A DNA stretch of 64,000 bases from the NCBI RefSeq assembly GCF_039543245.1, contig NZ_BAABJJ010000004.1, forward strand, positions 56,073 through 120,072, read 5' to 3'. This stretch comes from Algibacter_G agarivorans (GTDB taxonomy: Bacteria > Bacteroidota > Bacteroidia > Flavobacteriales > Flavobacteriaceae). Positions 17,277-26,904 of the stretch are shown one piece after another (position 1 is the stretch's first letter; every line of letters starts with the position of its first letter). Under the pieces are notes generated by a model. It was not told the origin of the DNA, did no database searches, and was given only the letters and a program-made list of their open reading frames with translations. A program made the translations under genes and the position numbers.

Positions 17277-20200
17277 TTAGAAATTATTGGTATAGATTTT
17301 AAGTGTCTCGTTATTTATACCCACCAGAATTCCTATACTGTTATTTGTCATTTTTATTTGATTTATGGCTTTTACATTGGTAGGTTCACAAAAACCACTT
17401 TCTAAATAGCTCAAAACACGGTAGTTTCCGTTTTTTGTTCCCAATAATACCCCCCCAATAGATTGGTCGGCCCTTGTGGTCTCAACTTCAACTTCAAACT
17501 TATTACCTGCTAATATAATATCAAGTATTCCATCATGGTTAATGTCTAAAATATCAATGCCGTTTATAACAGATAATTGGGCTTCCATGGGTAGTTTTTT
17601 AAGCTTCAATTTGCCATTGTCATTTTCTAGAATAATACTAGCAAATTCTTGTGCTTCATACTTTAGGGCTTCATTGGCAGTGTTGCCTATAATTTGTGTA
17701 ATGTCTGCTTTGGCAAATTCATTATATGTTTTGAATTTTTTTGAAATATTTGGAATTTGTTGCGACGAGCACTCTTTTCCTCTTATAGGAACCACTCGGT
17801 CTTTATAATGTTTGGCTAAAAACACATCGTTGGTACCATTTTGGTCAAAATCGCTAGCATATACAATAAATGGTTTTTCTGGACTCGCACTAAACTTATA
17901 ATTCAAACCTAGATTTCCTAAAACAAAATCGGTATCCCCATCAGCATCCAAATCGGCAGCTTTTATTGTATTCCACCAGCCTCTTGTTTTATCTAAATTA
18001 TAAGTTTTGGTAACGTTTTTAAAAATATTCTGTTCTTTTTTAAAAATAGTAATAGGCATCCATTCTCCAACAACAATAAGTTCATTTTGTTTATCACCAT
18101 CTATATCGCTCCAAACTGCGGAGGTTACCATGCCTATTCTTGATAGTTCTGGTGCAAGAATTTCCGTTACGTCTGTAAATATGCCTTTATTGTTTTCTAA
18201 TAAAAAACTTTTAGGCGCAAATGGGTAGGTTTTTGGAATGAGTCTACCGCCAACAAATAAATCTAAATCACCATCATCATCAAAATCTAAGGGGATAACA
18301 CAAGAACCGCTTTCGATTAATTCTGGTAAGTCATTGGATTTGGAAAAATTGCCCTTACCATCATTCATATATAATCTATCTTGTAAAATAGGGGAGTAGG
18401 CATCAAATTCATTACCACCGCTTACTACGTATAGATCTAGATCCAAATCGTTATCAATATCAATAAATGTTGCACCAACATCTTCATGAGGAGCATCTTT
18501 TAAAAAGATACTCTGTTTTTTTTCTATAAAAGTGCGTGATTTAGTTTGAAGATAAATGGTACTTGCTTGCTGACTAGCACCACCTACAAAAAAATCATCC
18601 AAACCATCGTTGTTTACATCGCCTACGGTAATACATGGCCCGTTTTGCGATAGTTTATGAGGCAATAAAATTTGATCTTTAAAATCATCATAACTATTTT
18701 CTTTATGAATAAAAGGGGCTTTTAATACTTTGGAAGTAATGTCTTTTAACAATGTTTTTGTAATATTATTAATGTAATTAATATTTATAGCCGCTTTATA
18801 ATTGATAGTTATAAGCTGATTTGCTTTTATGTTTTTTGAAATGCTTTTTTTTCCGTTATTCCAATCTACTTTAATAGAATCTATAGTTTCTGTTTTTCCT
18901 AAACCAAAGTGAACTAATGGCTCTACAGAAGATAAATAACCTCTTACGGTTTTAAATTCGTGGTATTGCAATTTGTCGTTATAATAGATGCTCACTTTTG
19001 CACCCAAACCTGTCGTATTTTTTTCTGGGCCAATGAGCTTGATTTTTAAATAATTATTTTGAAGTTTTTCTGAAGTATTTTGATAAATGTACGCTTCAGC
19101 ATTCATGTTATTAACTACAATATCTAAATCACCATCGTTATCTAAATCGGCAACGGCTGCACCGCTAGAAAAGCTATCGTGATTAACACCCCATGCTTCA
19201 ATTTTTTCAGTAAAAGTTAAATCACCATTATTTTTAAATATATAGTTTGGTATTTTGTTTTCATTGAATAAATTGATGATGTATTGCGCCTTTTGTTCAT
19301 TAGTGCTATTTCTAGCTTGCGGGCTTCTCATATATTCACGAAACTTAGTATTAGCGTCTTTATCCCATATATCTCTTTTGAAACCGTTAGTTATATACAA
19401 ATCTCTGTAGCCATCATTATCAAAATCGCTACCCAAACAAGACCAGCTCCAATCGGTTTTAGATAACCCTGAATATTGCCCAATATCACTAAAAACCCCA
19501 TTTCCTCTATTTAACTGTAGCATGTTATGCATGTATTGATAATGAAAACCATTTGTGGTCATGTCGTTAAACAGCTTGGTATTCATTGATGCCATAGTGG
19601 TTTTGGAACGTTCATAATCTTCTGGTAACATTTCCAATTGCATGATGTCTTCAAAACCATCATTGTTAAAATCTACTACATCTACACCCATAGCGTAGAA
19701 AGGAACGTGGTTAAGACGTTGAGGTAATTCATCTTGAAACTTATTTTTTCCTTGGTTGATGTACAGATAATCGCGTTCTAAATAATCGTTTGACACATAA
19801 ACATCGGTCTTGCCATCGTTATTTATATCAGTGGTTGAAAGCCCTAAGCCATAACCAAAATTGTTTTTTATACCCGATTTTACACCTTTTTCTTTAAAGA
19901 TGCCATTTGTATTTATGTAAAGTTTATCTCTAAAACGATTATCTTGTTTTTCTTTTCCTTTTAAAACCTGTTCGTAACCCATGAAGAATGTGTTGGGTCT
20001 GTTGGTTAAAAACATATCTAAGTCATTATCATTATCGGCATCAAAAAAAGACGCCATAATGGAATACCCTGTGTCATCCAAACCATATACTTTAGCCTGT
20101 TCTTTAAAAGAATCATCTCCTTGATTAATATAGAGCAAGTTGGCACGGTTTTCAACCGTATCTTGGTTACCTCCTCTACAGATATAAATATCTAAAAAAC

Positions 20201-20606
20201 CATCAGCATTTACATCAGCCATTACCACACCGTTATGCCAGCCATTTCCTCCAGAAACACCGGCAGAATTAGTAATGTCTTCAAATTTAAAATTGCCTTT
20301 GTTTAAATAGAGTTTATTTGGAACTTCGTTTCCTGTAAAGTAAATATCAGATAACCCATCGTTATTTATATCTCCAATAGCAACACCAGCACCATTATAA
20401 ACATAGTTAAAAACCGCAAAGAAATTATTGAAATTTTCTTCAATAGTATTATTGAAAGTAACGTTGCTATGATTAGAATAGATTAAATTAAATAAGGTGC
20501 TATTTCCCTTATTGTTACTATTTGAATTGAAATGTATTTCCGGTTTGTCTTGCTTGCAACTATAAACCAGTAAAATAATAACTATAATTTTTTTTGAAAT
20601 ACTCAT
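17277..20606 (-). CDS. FG-GAP/VCBS repeat lipoprotein with ASPIC/UnbV domain
   Basis: This is a surface-type lipoprotein of 1109 residues with lipobox LVYSC. Two large blocks of FG-GAP/VCBS repeats carry calcium-binding DxDxDG-like loops (DINNDGLSDIYF, DVNADGFLDIY, DFDNDGYRDLY, DIDGDKQNELI). They form a beta-propeller of the CRTAC1 type. Between them, near residues 525-595, is an ASPIC/UnbV domain (RGYLSSVEPLVHFGLG). Such proteins are common third or fourth partners of SusC/SusD pairs in Bacteroidota, but their biochemical role is not settled. The gene follows susC, susD and the PKD lipoprotein on the same strand, with a hairpin at 20635-20669 in between. It is probably expressed from the same transcript at a lower level. 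Confidence 0.88.
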   Translation of the reverse strand: MSISKKIIVIILLVYSCKQDKPEIHFNSNSNNKGNSTLFNLIYSNHSNVTFNNTIEENFNNFFAVFNYVYNGAGVAIGDINNDGLSDIYFTGNEVPNKLYLNKGNFKFEDITNSAGVSGGNGWHNGVVMADVNADGFLDIYICRGGNQDTVENRANLLYINQGDDSFKEQAKVYGLDDTGYSIMASFFDADNDNDLDMFLTNRPNTFFMGYEQVLKGKEKQDNRFRDKLYINTNGIFKEKGVKSGIKNNFGYGLGLSTTDINNDGKTDVYVSNDYLERDYLYINQGKNKFQDELPQRLNHVPFYAMGVDVVDFNNDGFEDIMQLEMLPEDYERSKTTMASMNTKLFNDMTTNGFHYQYMHNMLQLNRGNGVFSDIGQYSGLSKTDWSWSCLGSDFDNDGYRDLYITNGFKRDIWDKDANTKFREYMRSPQARNSTNEQKAQYIINLFNENKIPNYIFKNNGDLTFTEKIEAWGVNHDSFSSGAAVADLDNDGDLDIVVNNMNAEAYIYQNTSEKLQNNYLKIKLIGPEKNTTGLGAKVSIYYNDKLQYHEFKTVRGYLSSVEPLVHFGLGKTETIDSIKVDWNNGKKSISKNIKANQLITINYKAAININYINNITKTLLKDITSKVLKAPFIHKENSYDDFKDQILLPHKLSQNGPCITVGDVNNDGLDDFFVGGASQQASTIYLQTKSRTFIEKKQSIFLKDAPHEDVGATFIDIDNDLDLDLYVVSGGNEFDAYSPILQDRLYMNDGKGNFSKSNDLPELIESGSCVIPLDFDDDGDLDLFVGGRLIPKTYPFAPKSFLLENNKGIFTDVTEILAPELSRIGMVTSAVWSDIDGDKQNELIVVGEWMPITIFKKEQNIFKNVTKTYNLDKTRGWWNTIKAADLDADGDTDFVLGNLGLNYKFSASPEKPFIVYASDFDQNGTNDVFLAKHYKDRVVPIRGKECSSQQIPNISKKFKTYNEFAKADITQIIGNTANEALKYEAQEFASIILENDNGKLKLKKLPMEAQLSVINGIDILDINHDGILDIILAGNKFEVEVETTRADQSIGGVLLGTKNGNYRVLSYLESGFCEPTNVKAINQIKMTNNSIGILVGINNETLKIYTNNF

Positions 20607-20634
20607 AAGGAAAGGTACTGAAATTATTAAATTG

Positions 20635-20669
20635 AAAAAAGCCCAATTGTTTTTACAAAAAGGCTTTTT
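20635..20669 (-). terminator. Hairpin, probable attenuating terminator
   Basis: In minus-strand orientation AAAAAGCC (20669-20662) and GGCTTTTT (20643-20636) form an 8-bp stem with an 18-nt loop, followed by T. It lies between the PKD lipoprotein and the FG-GAP lipoprotein, and would reduce read-through from susC-susD into the latter. Confidence 0.6.
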
Positions 20670-20699
20670 AAAACTAAAACAAACTACTATTTAAATTAT

Positions 20700-21902
20700 T
20701 TAATTTCTAATTACCTGAATGTTATCAATAAAAAGATTCATATTTAGGTCGGTGTGAAATGGTGTATTCCACATTTTAATTTGTACATAATAATCACCTG
20801 GTTGTAAGGTTTTTGTACTTGAGGCAGCAAACCAAGCGCCTCCGGCAGTTCTAAAAAACTGTTTAGTAGGACCATCAGCTGTTGTACCAGCTGCAGGTGT
20901 AGATATTTCAAATACATAATCGGGATGTGTTGTAGATATCAAATCTCCAAAAGTATCCATAGAAACTGTGTAATCACCAGCTGTTGTTACGGTAAATGGA
21001 TAGTTTTCCATTCTTAAGGTATTATTTGTAAATGCACCTACTCCTGGTTCTTCATACAAATATTTTAAACTCGCAGTACCTTCTGAAAAACGTTCCATTG
21101 AAACTGATAAATTAGCGTTTCTATCTTCACCACTATTTCCTCTAGCAACCCAATTGGATAAACCAGCAATTTCTCCATCATTATTACCACAATCTATGAG
21201 GTTTACAGTTTCATCACAAAGAGGAACTAACAAGATATTCATATAATCTTCTTTTGTGGTGGTTCCGATACTTGCCGGTACGCCACGTCCCACGGTTAAT
21301 GTTACTGAATACACGCCAGGATCGGCATAGGTGACAAAAGGATTTCTTTCGGTACTTGTAGCAGGGTTGCCACCTTCAAATTCCCAAAGAATGGTGTCTT
21401 CCAATCTGCCTTCTTCAAATGTAGATTGTCCGTCAAGTGTTCTATCAAAAAACTGAATGGTGCTTCCGAATAAGTCAGATGTTTTTTCAGCTTCAAAATC
21501 AGGAACTACTTTTTGAAATACTTTTACTTTGAATAAATTGCTTTCAACTGAACCATCTTCGTGTGTAACTTCTAGAGTTGTACTGAACCCTTGGTTTTCT
21601 CTAGCTTGTCCAGTTCCAATTGAAGGGGATGGACTTGGATAAGAAACGTTAACAACTTCATCCGTTGATGTTGCGGTATTACCACCTTCAAAGGTCCAAA
21701 CTCTTGAACTTACTGTCTGAGAAGAATCTGTATAGGTAATCGATTCACCTTCTGTAATTAATAGCTTGTTTGCAGTCGCTTTAAAGCTCCCGGCTCTAAT
21801 ACCATCTAATAAATTAGAGTCTTCTACACAAGCTGTGGTAGTTACTAGCAATACTAAAACCATTGATATGAAACTATAAGCTATATTTTTATTTTTTTGC
21901 AT
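20700..21902 (-). CDS. PKD-domain surface lipoprotein, candidate glycan-binding protein
   Basis: This is a 400-residue lipoprotein with lipobox TTAC. Two PKD-like beta-sandwich domains are visible: residues about 40-130 (SRVWTFEGGNTATSTDEVVNVSYPSP) and about 135-225 (LWEFEGGNPATSTERNPFVTY). A C-terminal sandwich of about 170 residues ends in NLFIDNIQVIRN, like carbohydrate-binding jelly-rolls. It directly follows susD with a 20-bp gap. In Bacteroidota the gene after susD often encodes a surface glycan-binding protein (the SusE/F position), so this is probably an outer-surface galactan-binding protein. No enzyme motif was seen. Confidence 0.82.
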   Translation of the reverse strand: MQKNKNIAYSFISMVLVLLVTTTACVEDSNLLDGIRAGSFKATANKLLITEGESITYTDSSQTVSSRVWTFEGGNTATSTDEVVNVSYPSPSPSIGTGQARENQGFSTTLEVTHEDGSVESNLFKVKVFQKVVPDFEAEKTSDLFGSTIQFFDRTLDGQSTFEEGRLEDTILWEFEGGNPATSTERNPFVTYADPGVYSVTLTVGRGVPASIGTTTKEDYMNILLVPLCDETVNLIDCGNNDGEIAGLSNWVARGNSGEDRNANLSVSMERFSEGTASLKYLYEEPGVGAFTNNTLRMENYPFTVTTAGDYTVSMDTFGDLISTTHPDYVFEISTPAAGTTADGPTKQFFRTAGGAWFAASSTKTLQPGDYYVQIKMWNTPFHTDLNMNLFIDNIQVIRN

Positions 21903-21922
21903 AATATTAGTTTTAAGTGTTT

Positions 21923-23482
21923 TTAATAATACCCTGGGCTTAGATCTGGGTCTAAACTCGGATTAATTTGAATTTCGGAGTTTGGAACAGGCCATCTAAT
22001 TTCAAAATCTTGATATTCTGTACCAGGGTCTCCCGCATTTGGTCCTCCTTGAGTAATTCCAGAGATAGCTTCTTTGTATTTTCCAAAACGAATTAAATCA
22101 TTTCGTCTCCAACCTTCAAGGCATAACTCTTTACGTCTTTCATCCAACAAGGCTGTGGCATTTTCTTCAGAAGAACCTAAAACCATGTCAGGTACAGCTG
22201 TAGGGGTCATTCTTGCTCGGGATCTTAACTTGTTTACAGTCATATCAATAACTTCTTGTGTCAACAGACCTTGACCGTTTAAAGCTTCTGCATACATTAA
22301 TAGTACATCTGCATAACGAATATATGGATTATCAAAAGGTGTGTCATTTGGAGATGCGCCGTCTTGCGGTGCATGCCATTTCCAACCTCTCCAGTTGTTT
22401 TTGGCAACTGTCCAAGCATCTGGGTTGCTCATACCGTCTTCTGGAGTCCAATCATTGGCATTATGTTTTGCAATATTGTTTAATAAACGGATGTCATCCC
22501 TATCATAACTGGCTTCAAAGTTTTGGTTGATGAAACATGTTCCCCAGCCACCGCCATTGTTTACATTTCCGTTTGGTCCGTAAAACGTACTTAATAAGCC
22601 ACCTTCATTCTTACCAGGCCCTTCCATTCCTATAGAATAAACCATTTCTACACTTTGTTCATTATCTAATGAGAAAACATCAGGGTAACTAGCTAATAAA
22701 TTATACACACCGCTGTCCATAACGTCTTTAAGTATGGCACTGGCCAAAGCAAATTTATCGGTTTGGTTTAAAGGAAACCCCGTCATTTGTAAATATACTT
22801 TTCCTAACAAAGCTTGAGCCGCTCCTTTGGTTACTCTACCGCCACCTTGTTCTGCTGGCAAGATAGCTGCAGCTGCTTTTAAATCTTCGATAATAAATTC
22901 ATATACTTTATCTGGAGCTGCTTGTGGTACTTCTAAATTATCTAAACTGGTTACTTCATTTTTGATAAGTGGTACATTTTCCCAAGTGGAAACCAAGGCG
23001 AAATTTATGGTTGATCTTAAAAATTTCGCTTGTGCTACAAAATTATCTCTATCTTCTATATCAATTTGATTGGCAGTCATAGCACCAATCCGGTCTACAA
23101 CACTATTTACTCTATTTAATGCCACGTATAAGTTTTCCCAAATACTTCTAACTGTGTTGTTTGTAGGTGTTAATTGTTGTAAATAGATTAATTTACGATC
23201 GCCACCCCATGGCGGAACAACCACTTCGTCGGTACCTATTGTTCCCCAATGGATTGCCCATCCATCAACACCGTTGCCACCAGAGCTCACTATATTTTGT
23301 ACAGCATCATAGGCTCCTATTAGATAAGTTTCTGCTCCATTTTTATCTACTAATAGCGCATTAGGTGTTACGAAGGTTGTTGGGTTTTCGTCTAAAAACC
23401 CTTCATTGCACGACGTTATCGATGCTATCAATACGGATAACAAGAATAAACTGCTTATTTTTTTCGTTTTCATTTTTTTCAT
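21923..23482 (-). CDS. susD: SusD/RagB-family glycan-binding lipoprotein
   Basis: This is the outer-membrane substrate-capture lipoprotein that forms the lid of the SusC transporter. The start at 23482 (MKKMKTKK) is preferred over 23509 because it gives a normal lipoprotein signal with lipobox ITSC, about 519 residues. SusD hallmarks are the N-terminal CNEGFLDENPTTF, the TPR-like ENLYVALNRVNSVVDRI segment, the KGAAQALLGKVYLQM segment and the C-terminal LCLEGWRRNDLIRFGKY. It follows susC by 29 bp on the same strand. The ligand should be an oligosaccharide made by the surface enzymes of this locus. The galactan identity is inferred from the neighbours. Confidence 0.95.
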   Translation of the reverse strand: MKKMKTKKISSLFLLSVLIASITSCNEGFLDENPTTFVTPNALLVDKNGAETYLIGAYDAVQNIVSSGGNGVDGWAIHWGTIGTDEVVVPPWGGDRKLIYLQQLTPTNNTVRSIWENLYVALNRVNSVVDRIGAMTANQIDIEDRDNFVAQAKFLRSTINFALVSTWENVPLIKNEVTSLDNLEVPQAAPDKVYEFIIEDLKAAAAILPAEQGGGRVTKGAAQALLGKVYLQMTGFPLNQTDKFALASAILKDVMDSGVYNLLASYPDVFSLDNEQSVEMVYSIGMEGPGKNEGGLLSTFYGPNGNVNNGGGWGTCFINQNFEASYDRDDIRLLNNIAKHNANDWTPEDGMSNPDAWTVAKNNWRGWKWHAPQDGASPNDTPFDNPYIRYADVLLMYAEALNGQGLLTQEVIDMTVNKLRSRARMTPTAVPDMVLGSSEENATALLDERRKELCLEGWRRNDLIRFGKYKEAISGITQGGPNAGDPGTEYQDFEIRWPVPNSEIQINPSLDPDLSPGYY

Positions 23483-23511
23483 TTTAATAATTAATGTTAA
23501 CATACACATAG

Positions 23512-26500
23512 TTAAAAACCTACGTTTAAACCAACTCTGAAAGTTCTCGCTCTTGGATAAGAATCAATATCCAACCCTGGCGTTAATTGATTATTACCTA
23601 CACTTACATCTGGATCGTAACCTGAGTAATTTGTCCATACGTATAAATTATCAACAGAGCCATATACTCTTAAGTTTTTTAGCCCTAATTTTTTTGCAAG
23701 GTCTTTCTTAAGACTATACCCAAAAGTTATATTAGCTAGTCTTAAGAAAGATCCATCTTCTACATAATCTGAATACGCATTACCAGAAATTCCGGCATCA
23801 CCATTACCCCAAATTACTGGAACATCGGTATTAGGATTATCTGGAGTCCAACGGTCTCTAACACTTCCGTATTTATTAAAATAAGGTATAGCTTGAGAAG
23901 TTGCTTGCTTAATATTTTTGTTATATACATCATTTCCGTAAGACCATGAAGTAAGTACAGATAAATCAAAGTTTTTATAAGAGAAGTTATTAGTAAATCC
24001 ACCAAAATGATCTGGAACGGTTCTACCAATTATAGTTCTATCATCTGAGTTTACTACACCATCTCCAGCGTCGGGAATACCATCACCATTAGTGTCAACC
24101 GTTAATTGATCTGCAAACTTAGGCATTCCAGGACGATAACTGTTTCGGTTTGGTTGTCCTGAAGATAATACAACATCATCTTTTAATGTGTAAACTACGT
24201 CATAGTAAGGGATACCTGCTGCTTCAGCATCAGCATAAATTTTTTCAGCTGCTTGAGCATTACTAAGACCATCAAAAGCATCAAAATCACCGTAGTTATA
24301 TACACCATCAACTTGTAATCCATATATCGAACCTAAAGACTCGCCAACTCTAACTACATAATCATCCTGAATTTGGTTATCTCCAATAGCTCTTACAAAA
24401 AACTCATCGGCACCTCCTAAATTTAATACTTTGTTTTTGTTAAAACTAATATTGAAATCTGAAGACCAAGTGAAGTTATCACTTTGAATATTAACGGTGT
24501 GTAAAGCAAATTCAAATCCTTTATTTTCTAAAGCACCTATATTTTGAAAGGCTGTTTTAAAACCAGATGTAGACGGTAACGGTCTTTCTAATAGTAAGTC
24601 AGTAGTTTCTTTTTTGTAATAATCAGCCTCCAAACTTATACGGCTATTGAAAAGCGCTATCGAGATTCCTGCATCAACTTGTGCTGTGGTTTCCCATGTT
24701 AAATCTTCATTTGCTAATCGTGAAACAGCAACTCCAGTTGTTAAGTTATTTCCATTAAAAATACTACTTGCTAATCCTGCTGATGCTAAAGAACGATAGG
24801 AACCAATAGCAGTATTACCAGTTTCTCCATAACTTACTTTTAGTTTTAAGTTATTTAACCAATCAACATTCTCTAAAAACTTTTCATTGTTAACTTTCCA
24901 AGCAAACCCAGCCGATGGGAAGAACCCCCATTTGTTGCCTTCAGCAAATCTAGAAGATCCGTCATAACGCGCACTTACATTTAATGTAAATCTGTTATCA
25001 AAGTCATACTGTATTCTTCCTAAATAAGATTTAAGTGAATTATCTGAAAACGTAGATTGTGTTGGTAAAGTTACCGTAGCACTTCCTAAATTATCTAAAT
25101 TGATATTGGGCAAATCAAAACCTGTAGATGCCGACGTTACATTTTCAAATGATGTGGCTTGTTGTTCATAAACAGCAGTAACATTTAAAGAGTGATCTCC
25201 AAAAGATTTACTGAAATTTAAGTTTTGCTCTGATGTTATGCCTTGTCCTTGAAAAGTTCCTACAAAAGCTCTACCATTCGCAGATCTACCCCACCCATAT
25301 TTTTCTGAAAAATACCTTTTATTTTTGCCACCAAAAGTATTAAGCCTGAGTGATGATTTGAAAGTTAGACCATCAGCAATTTTATACTGTACATATACGT
25401 TACCATATATGTTATGTCGCGTACCTGAGTTTATATCGCTTTCTAAAATAACATTTGGATTGGATATATCACCACTTCTTAAAGATAATAAACGACCATC
25501 ATCATCGTATTCAGCATCACCATATCTTGTTATACCTTGTACAGGGCTAAATAGTACAGCATTGGTAACAATACCTGAGCGCCCATTGGCATTTTCAGAA
25601 GCTGCAGATACTACACCACCAGTATTATTAAAACCAATATTGGCATTCATACCTACTTTAATTCTTTCTCCAATATTTTGATCCAATCTTAAGTTTCCAT
25701 TATATCTTTCAAAACTTGAGGTTTTAATAATCCCTTCTTGATTGATGTATGAAAAAGATGCAGAATAAGAACTATTATCAGAGCCTCCAGTTGATGATAC
25801 TTTGTAATTTTTAGTAACAGCTGTTCTTGTAATTTCATCCTGCCAATCTGTAAGAATCACTCTAGGATCTAATAAGTTTAAATCATTACCATATTGGTCT
25901 CTATAAGCACCAACAAATTGATCTCCTGCATTATTTGGGTCCCATGGCGTATATTCATATCTCCAATCGACAAACTCTTGTGCGGATAATAAATCAATTT
26001 TATTTGAAATAGTACCAAAACTAGTATAAGTTTCAAAGTTAAAATCGGCCCTCCCTTTTTTACCTTTTTTAGTGGTAATGATAATAACACCGTTTGCTCC
26101 TCTAGAACCATAAATAGCAGTAGCAGAAGCATCTTTTAAGACCTCAATGGATTCTATGGTGCTTGGGTCGATTGAAGCTAGTGGGCTTGTTGAACTATTT
26201 CCTATTCCTAAACCAGTACCTTGAGCGGTTCCATCAATAGCAAAACCATCAATAACGTATAAAGGGTCATTACTAGCATTAATAGATGATCCACCACGAA
26301 CTCTTATTTTAAATCCAGCTCCTGGACCACCTTCAGAACTTACTACTTGTACACCTGATGCTTTTGATGCTAGTGCACCTTCAAAGGAAACACTCTTTAC
26401 TTTGTCAAGATCATCAGCTTTTAAAGATACTACAGATCCGGTTAAGTCTTTTCGTTTTACACTTCCGTAGCCAATAACAACTACTTCATCTAGTTTAGAA

Positions 26501-26814
26501 GCATCTTCTTGTAAGACAACTTTTAATACTGACTTGTCACCTATAGTAACTTCTTTGGTTACGTAACCTAGATAACTAAAAACTAATACATCTGATGCAC
26601 TAGCATTGATTTCAAAGTTACCATCAAAATCGGTTACACTTCCCTTGGTTGTGTTTTTTACTAGAATGTTTACACCAAGTAGGGGTTCTCCACCAGATGT
26701 AACAATTCCAGTAACTGTCTTAGATTGCCCATAAGAAACACTAAAACAGAAAAGACTAATGAGCGTAGACACAAAAGCTTTCGTTTTAAAATTTTTAAAC
26801 AATTGGAATTTCAT
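23512..26814 (-). CDS. susC: SusC/RagA-family TonB-dependent oligosaccharide transporter
   Basis: This is a 1100-residue outer-membrane transporter. The signal peptide ends near residue 29 (SYGQ). Residues about 32-105 are the CarboxypepD-regulatory-like domain (VTGIVTSGGEPLLGVNILVK). The SusC signature LDEVVVIGYGSVKRKDLTGSV follows, then the plug (VRGGSSINASNDPLYVIDG, about 175-193), then a 22-strand barrel ending in the aromatic FRVGLNVGF. It is the first gene of susC-susD-PKD-(FG-GAP) and has the conserved CATATG-type promoter upstream. I see no N-terminal anti-sigma-interacting (STN) domain, so ECF sigma/anti-sigma trans-envelope control through it is unlikely. Confidence 0.96.
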   Translation of the reverse strand: MKFQLFKNFKTKAFVSTLISLFCFSVSYGQSKTVTGIVTSGGEPLLGVNILVKNTTKGSVTDFDGNFEINASASDVLVFSYLGYVTKEVTIGDKSVLKVVLQEDASKLDEVVVIGYGSVKRKDLTGSVVSLKADDLDKVKSVSFEGALASKASGVQVVSSEGGPGAGFKIRVRGGSSINASNDPLYVIDGFAIDGTAQGTGLGIGNSSTSPLASIDPSTIESIEVLKDASATAIYGSRGANGVIIITTKKGKKGRADFNFETYTSFGTISNKIDLLSAQEFVDWRYEYTPWDPNNAGDQFVGAYRDQYGNDLNLLDPRVILTDWQDEITRTAVTKNYKVSSTGGSDNSSYSASFSYINQEGIIKTSSFERYNGNLRLDQNIGERIKVGMNANIGFNNTGGVVSAASENANGRSGIVTNAVLFSPVQGITRYGDAEYDDDGRLLSLRSGDISNPNVILESDINSGTRHNIYGNVYVQYKIADGLTFKSSLRLNTFGGKNKRYFSEKYGWGRSANGRAFVGTFQGQGITSEQNLNFSKSFGDHSLNVTAVYEQQATSFENVTSASTGFDLPNINLDNLGSATVTLPTQSTFSDNSLKSYLGRIQYDFDNRFTLNVSARYDGSSRFAEGNKWGFFPSAGFAWKVNNEKFLENVDWLNNLKLKVSYGETGNTAIGSYRSLASAGLASSIFNGNNLTTGVAVSRLANEDLTWETTAQVDAGISIALFNSRISLEADYYKKETTDLLLERPLPSTSGFKTAFQNIGALENKGFEFALHTVNIQSDNFTWSSDFNISFNKNKVLNLGGADEFFVRAIGDNQIQDDYVVRVGESLGSIYGLQVDGVYNYGDFDAFDGLSNAQAAEKIYADAEAAGIPYYDVVYTLKDDVVLSSGQPNRNSYRPGMPKFADQLTVDTNGDGIPDAGDGVVNSDDRTIIGRTVPDHFGGFTNNFSYKNFDLSVLTSWSYGNDVYNKNIKQATSQAIPYFNKYGSVRDRWTPDNPNTDVPVIWGNGDAGISGNAYSDYVEDGSFLRLANITFGYSLKKDLAKKLGLKNLRVYGSVDNLYVWTNYSGYDPDVSVGNNQLTPGLDIDSYPRARTFRVGLNVGF

Positions 26815-26842
26815 ATTTTTATTTAGTTTAAGTTTTGAATTA

Positions 26843-26904
26843 CAAAATTGTTAAAAATTGTTCCTTGGAAGGGTAACAAATGATTTATTTAAGAATACAT
26901 ATGG
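26843..26904 (-). promoter_or_regulatory. susC promoter: CATATG site plus -7 element
   Basis: In gene orientation AAGACCATATGTATTC (26907-26892) is followed, 54 bp centre to centre, by CAATTTTG (26850-26843), one mismatch from TAnnTTTG. The CATATG centre is 86.5 bp from the susC start codon. This is the same layout as before the GH2 gene and the two small T9SS genes. Confidence 0.6.

Noticed and set aside
25325..25681. Plus-strand open frame opposite susC
   Set aside because: susC is unambiguous on the other strand; the frame lacks any recognisable motif.
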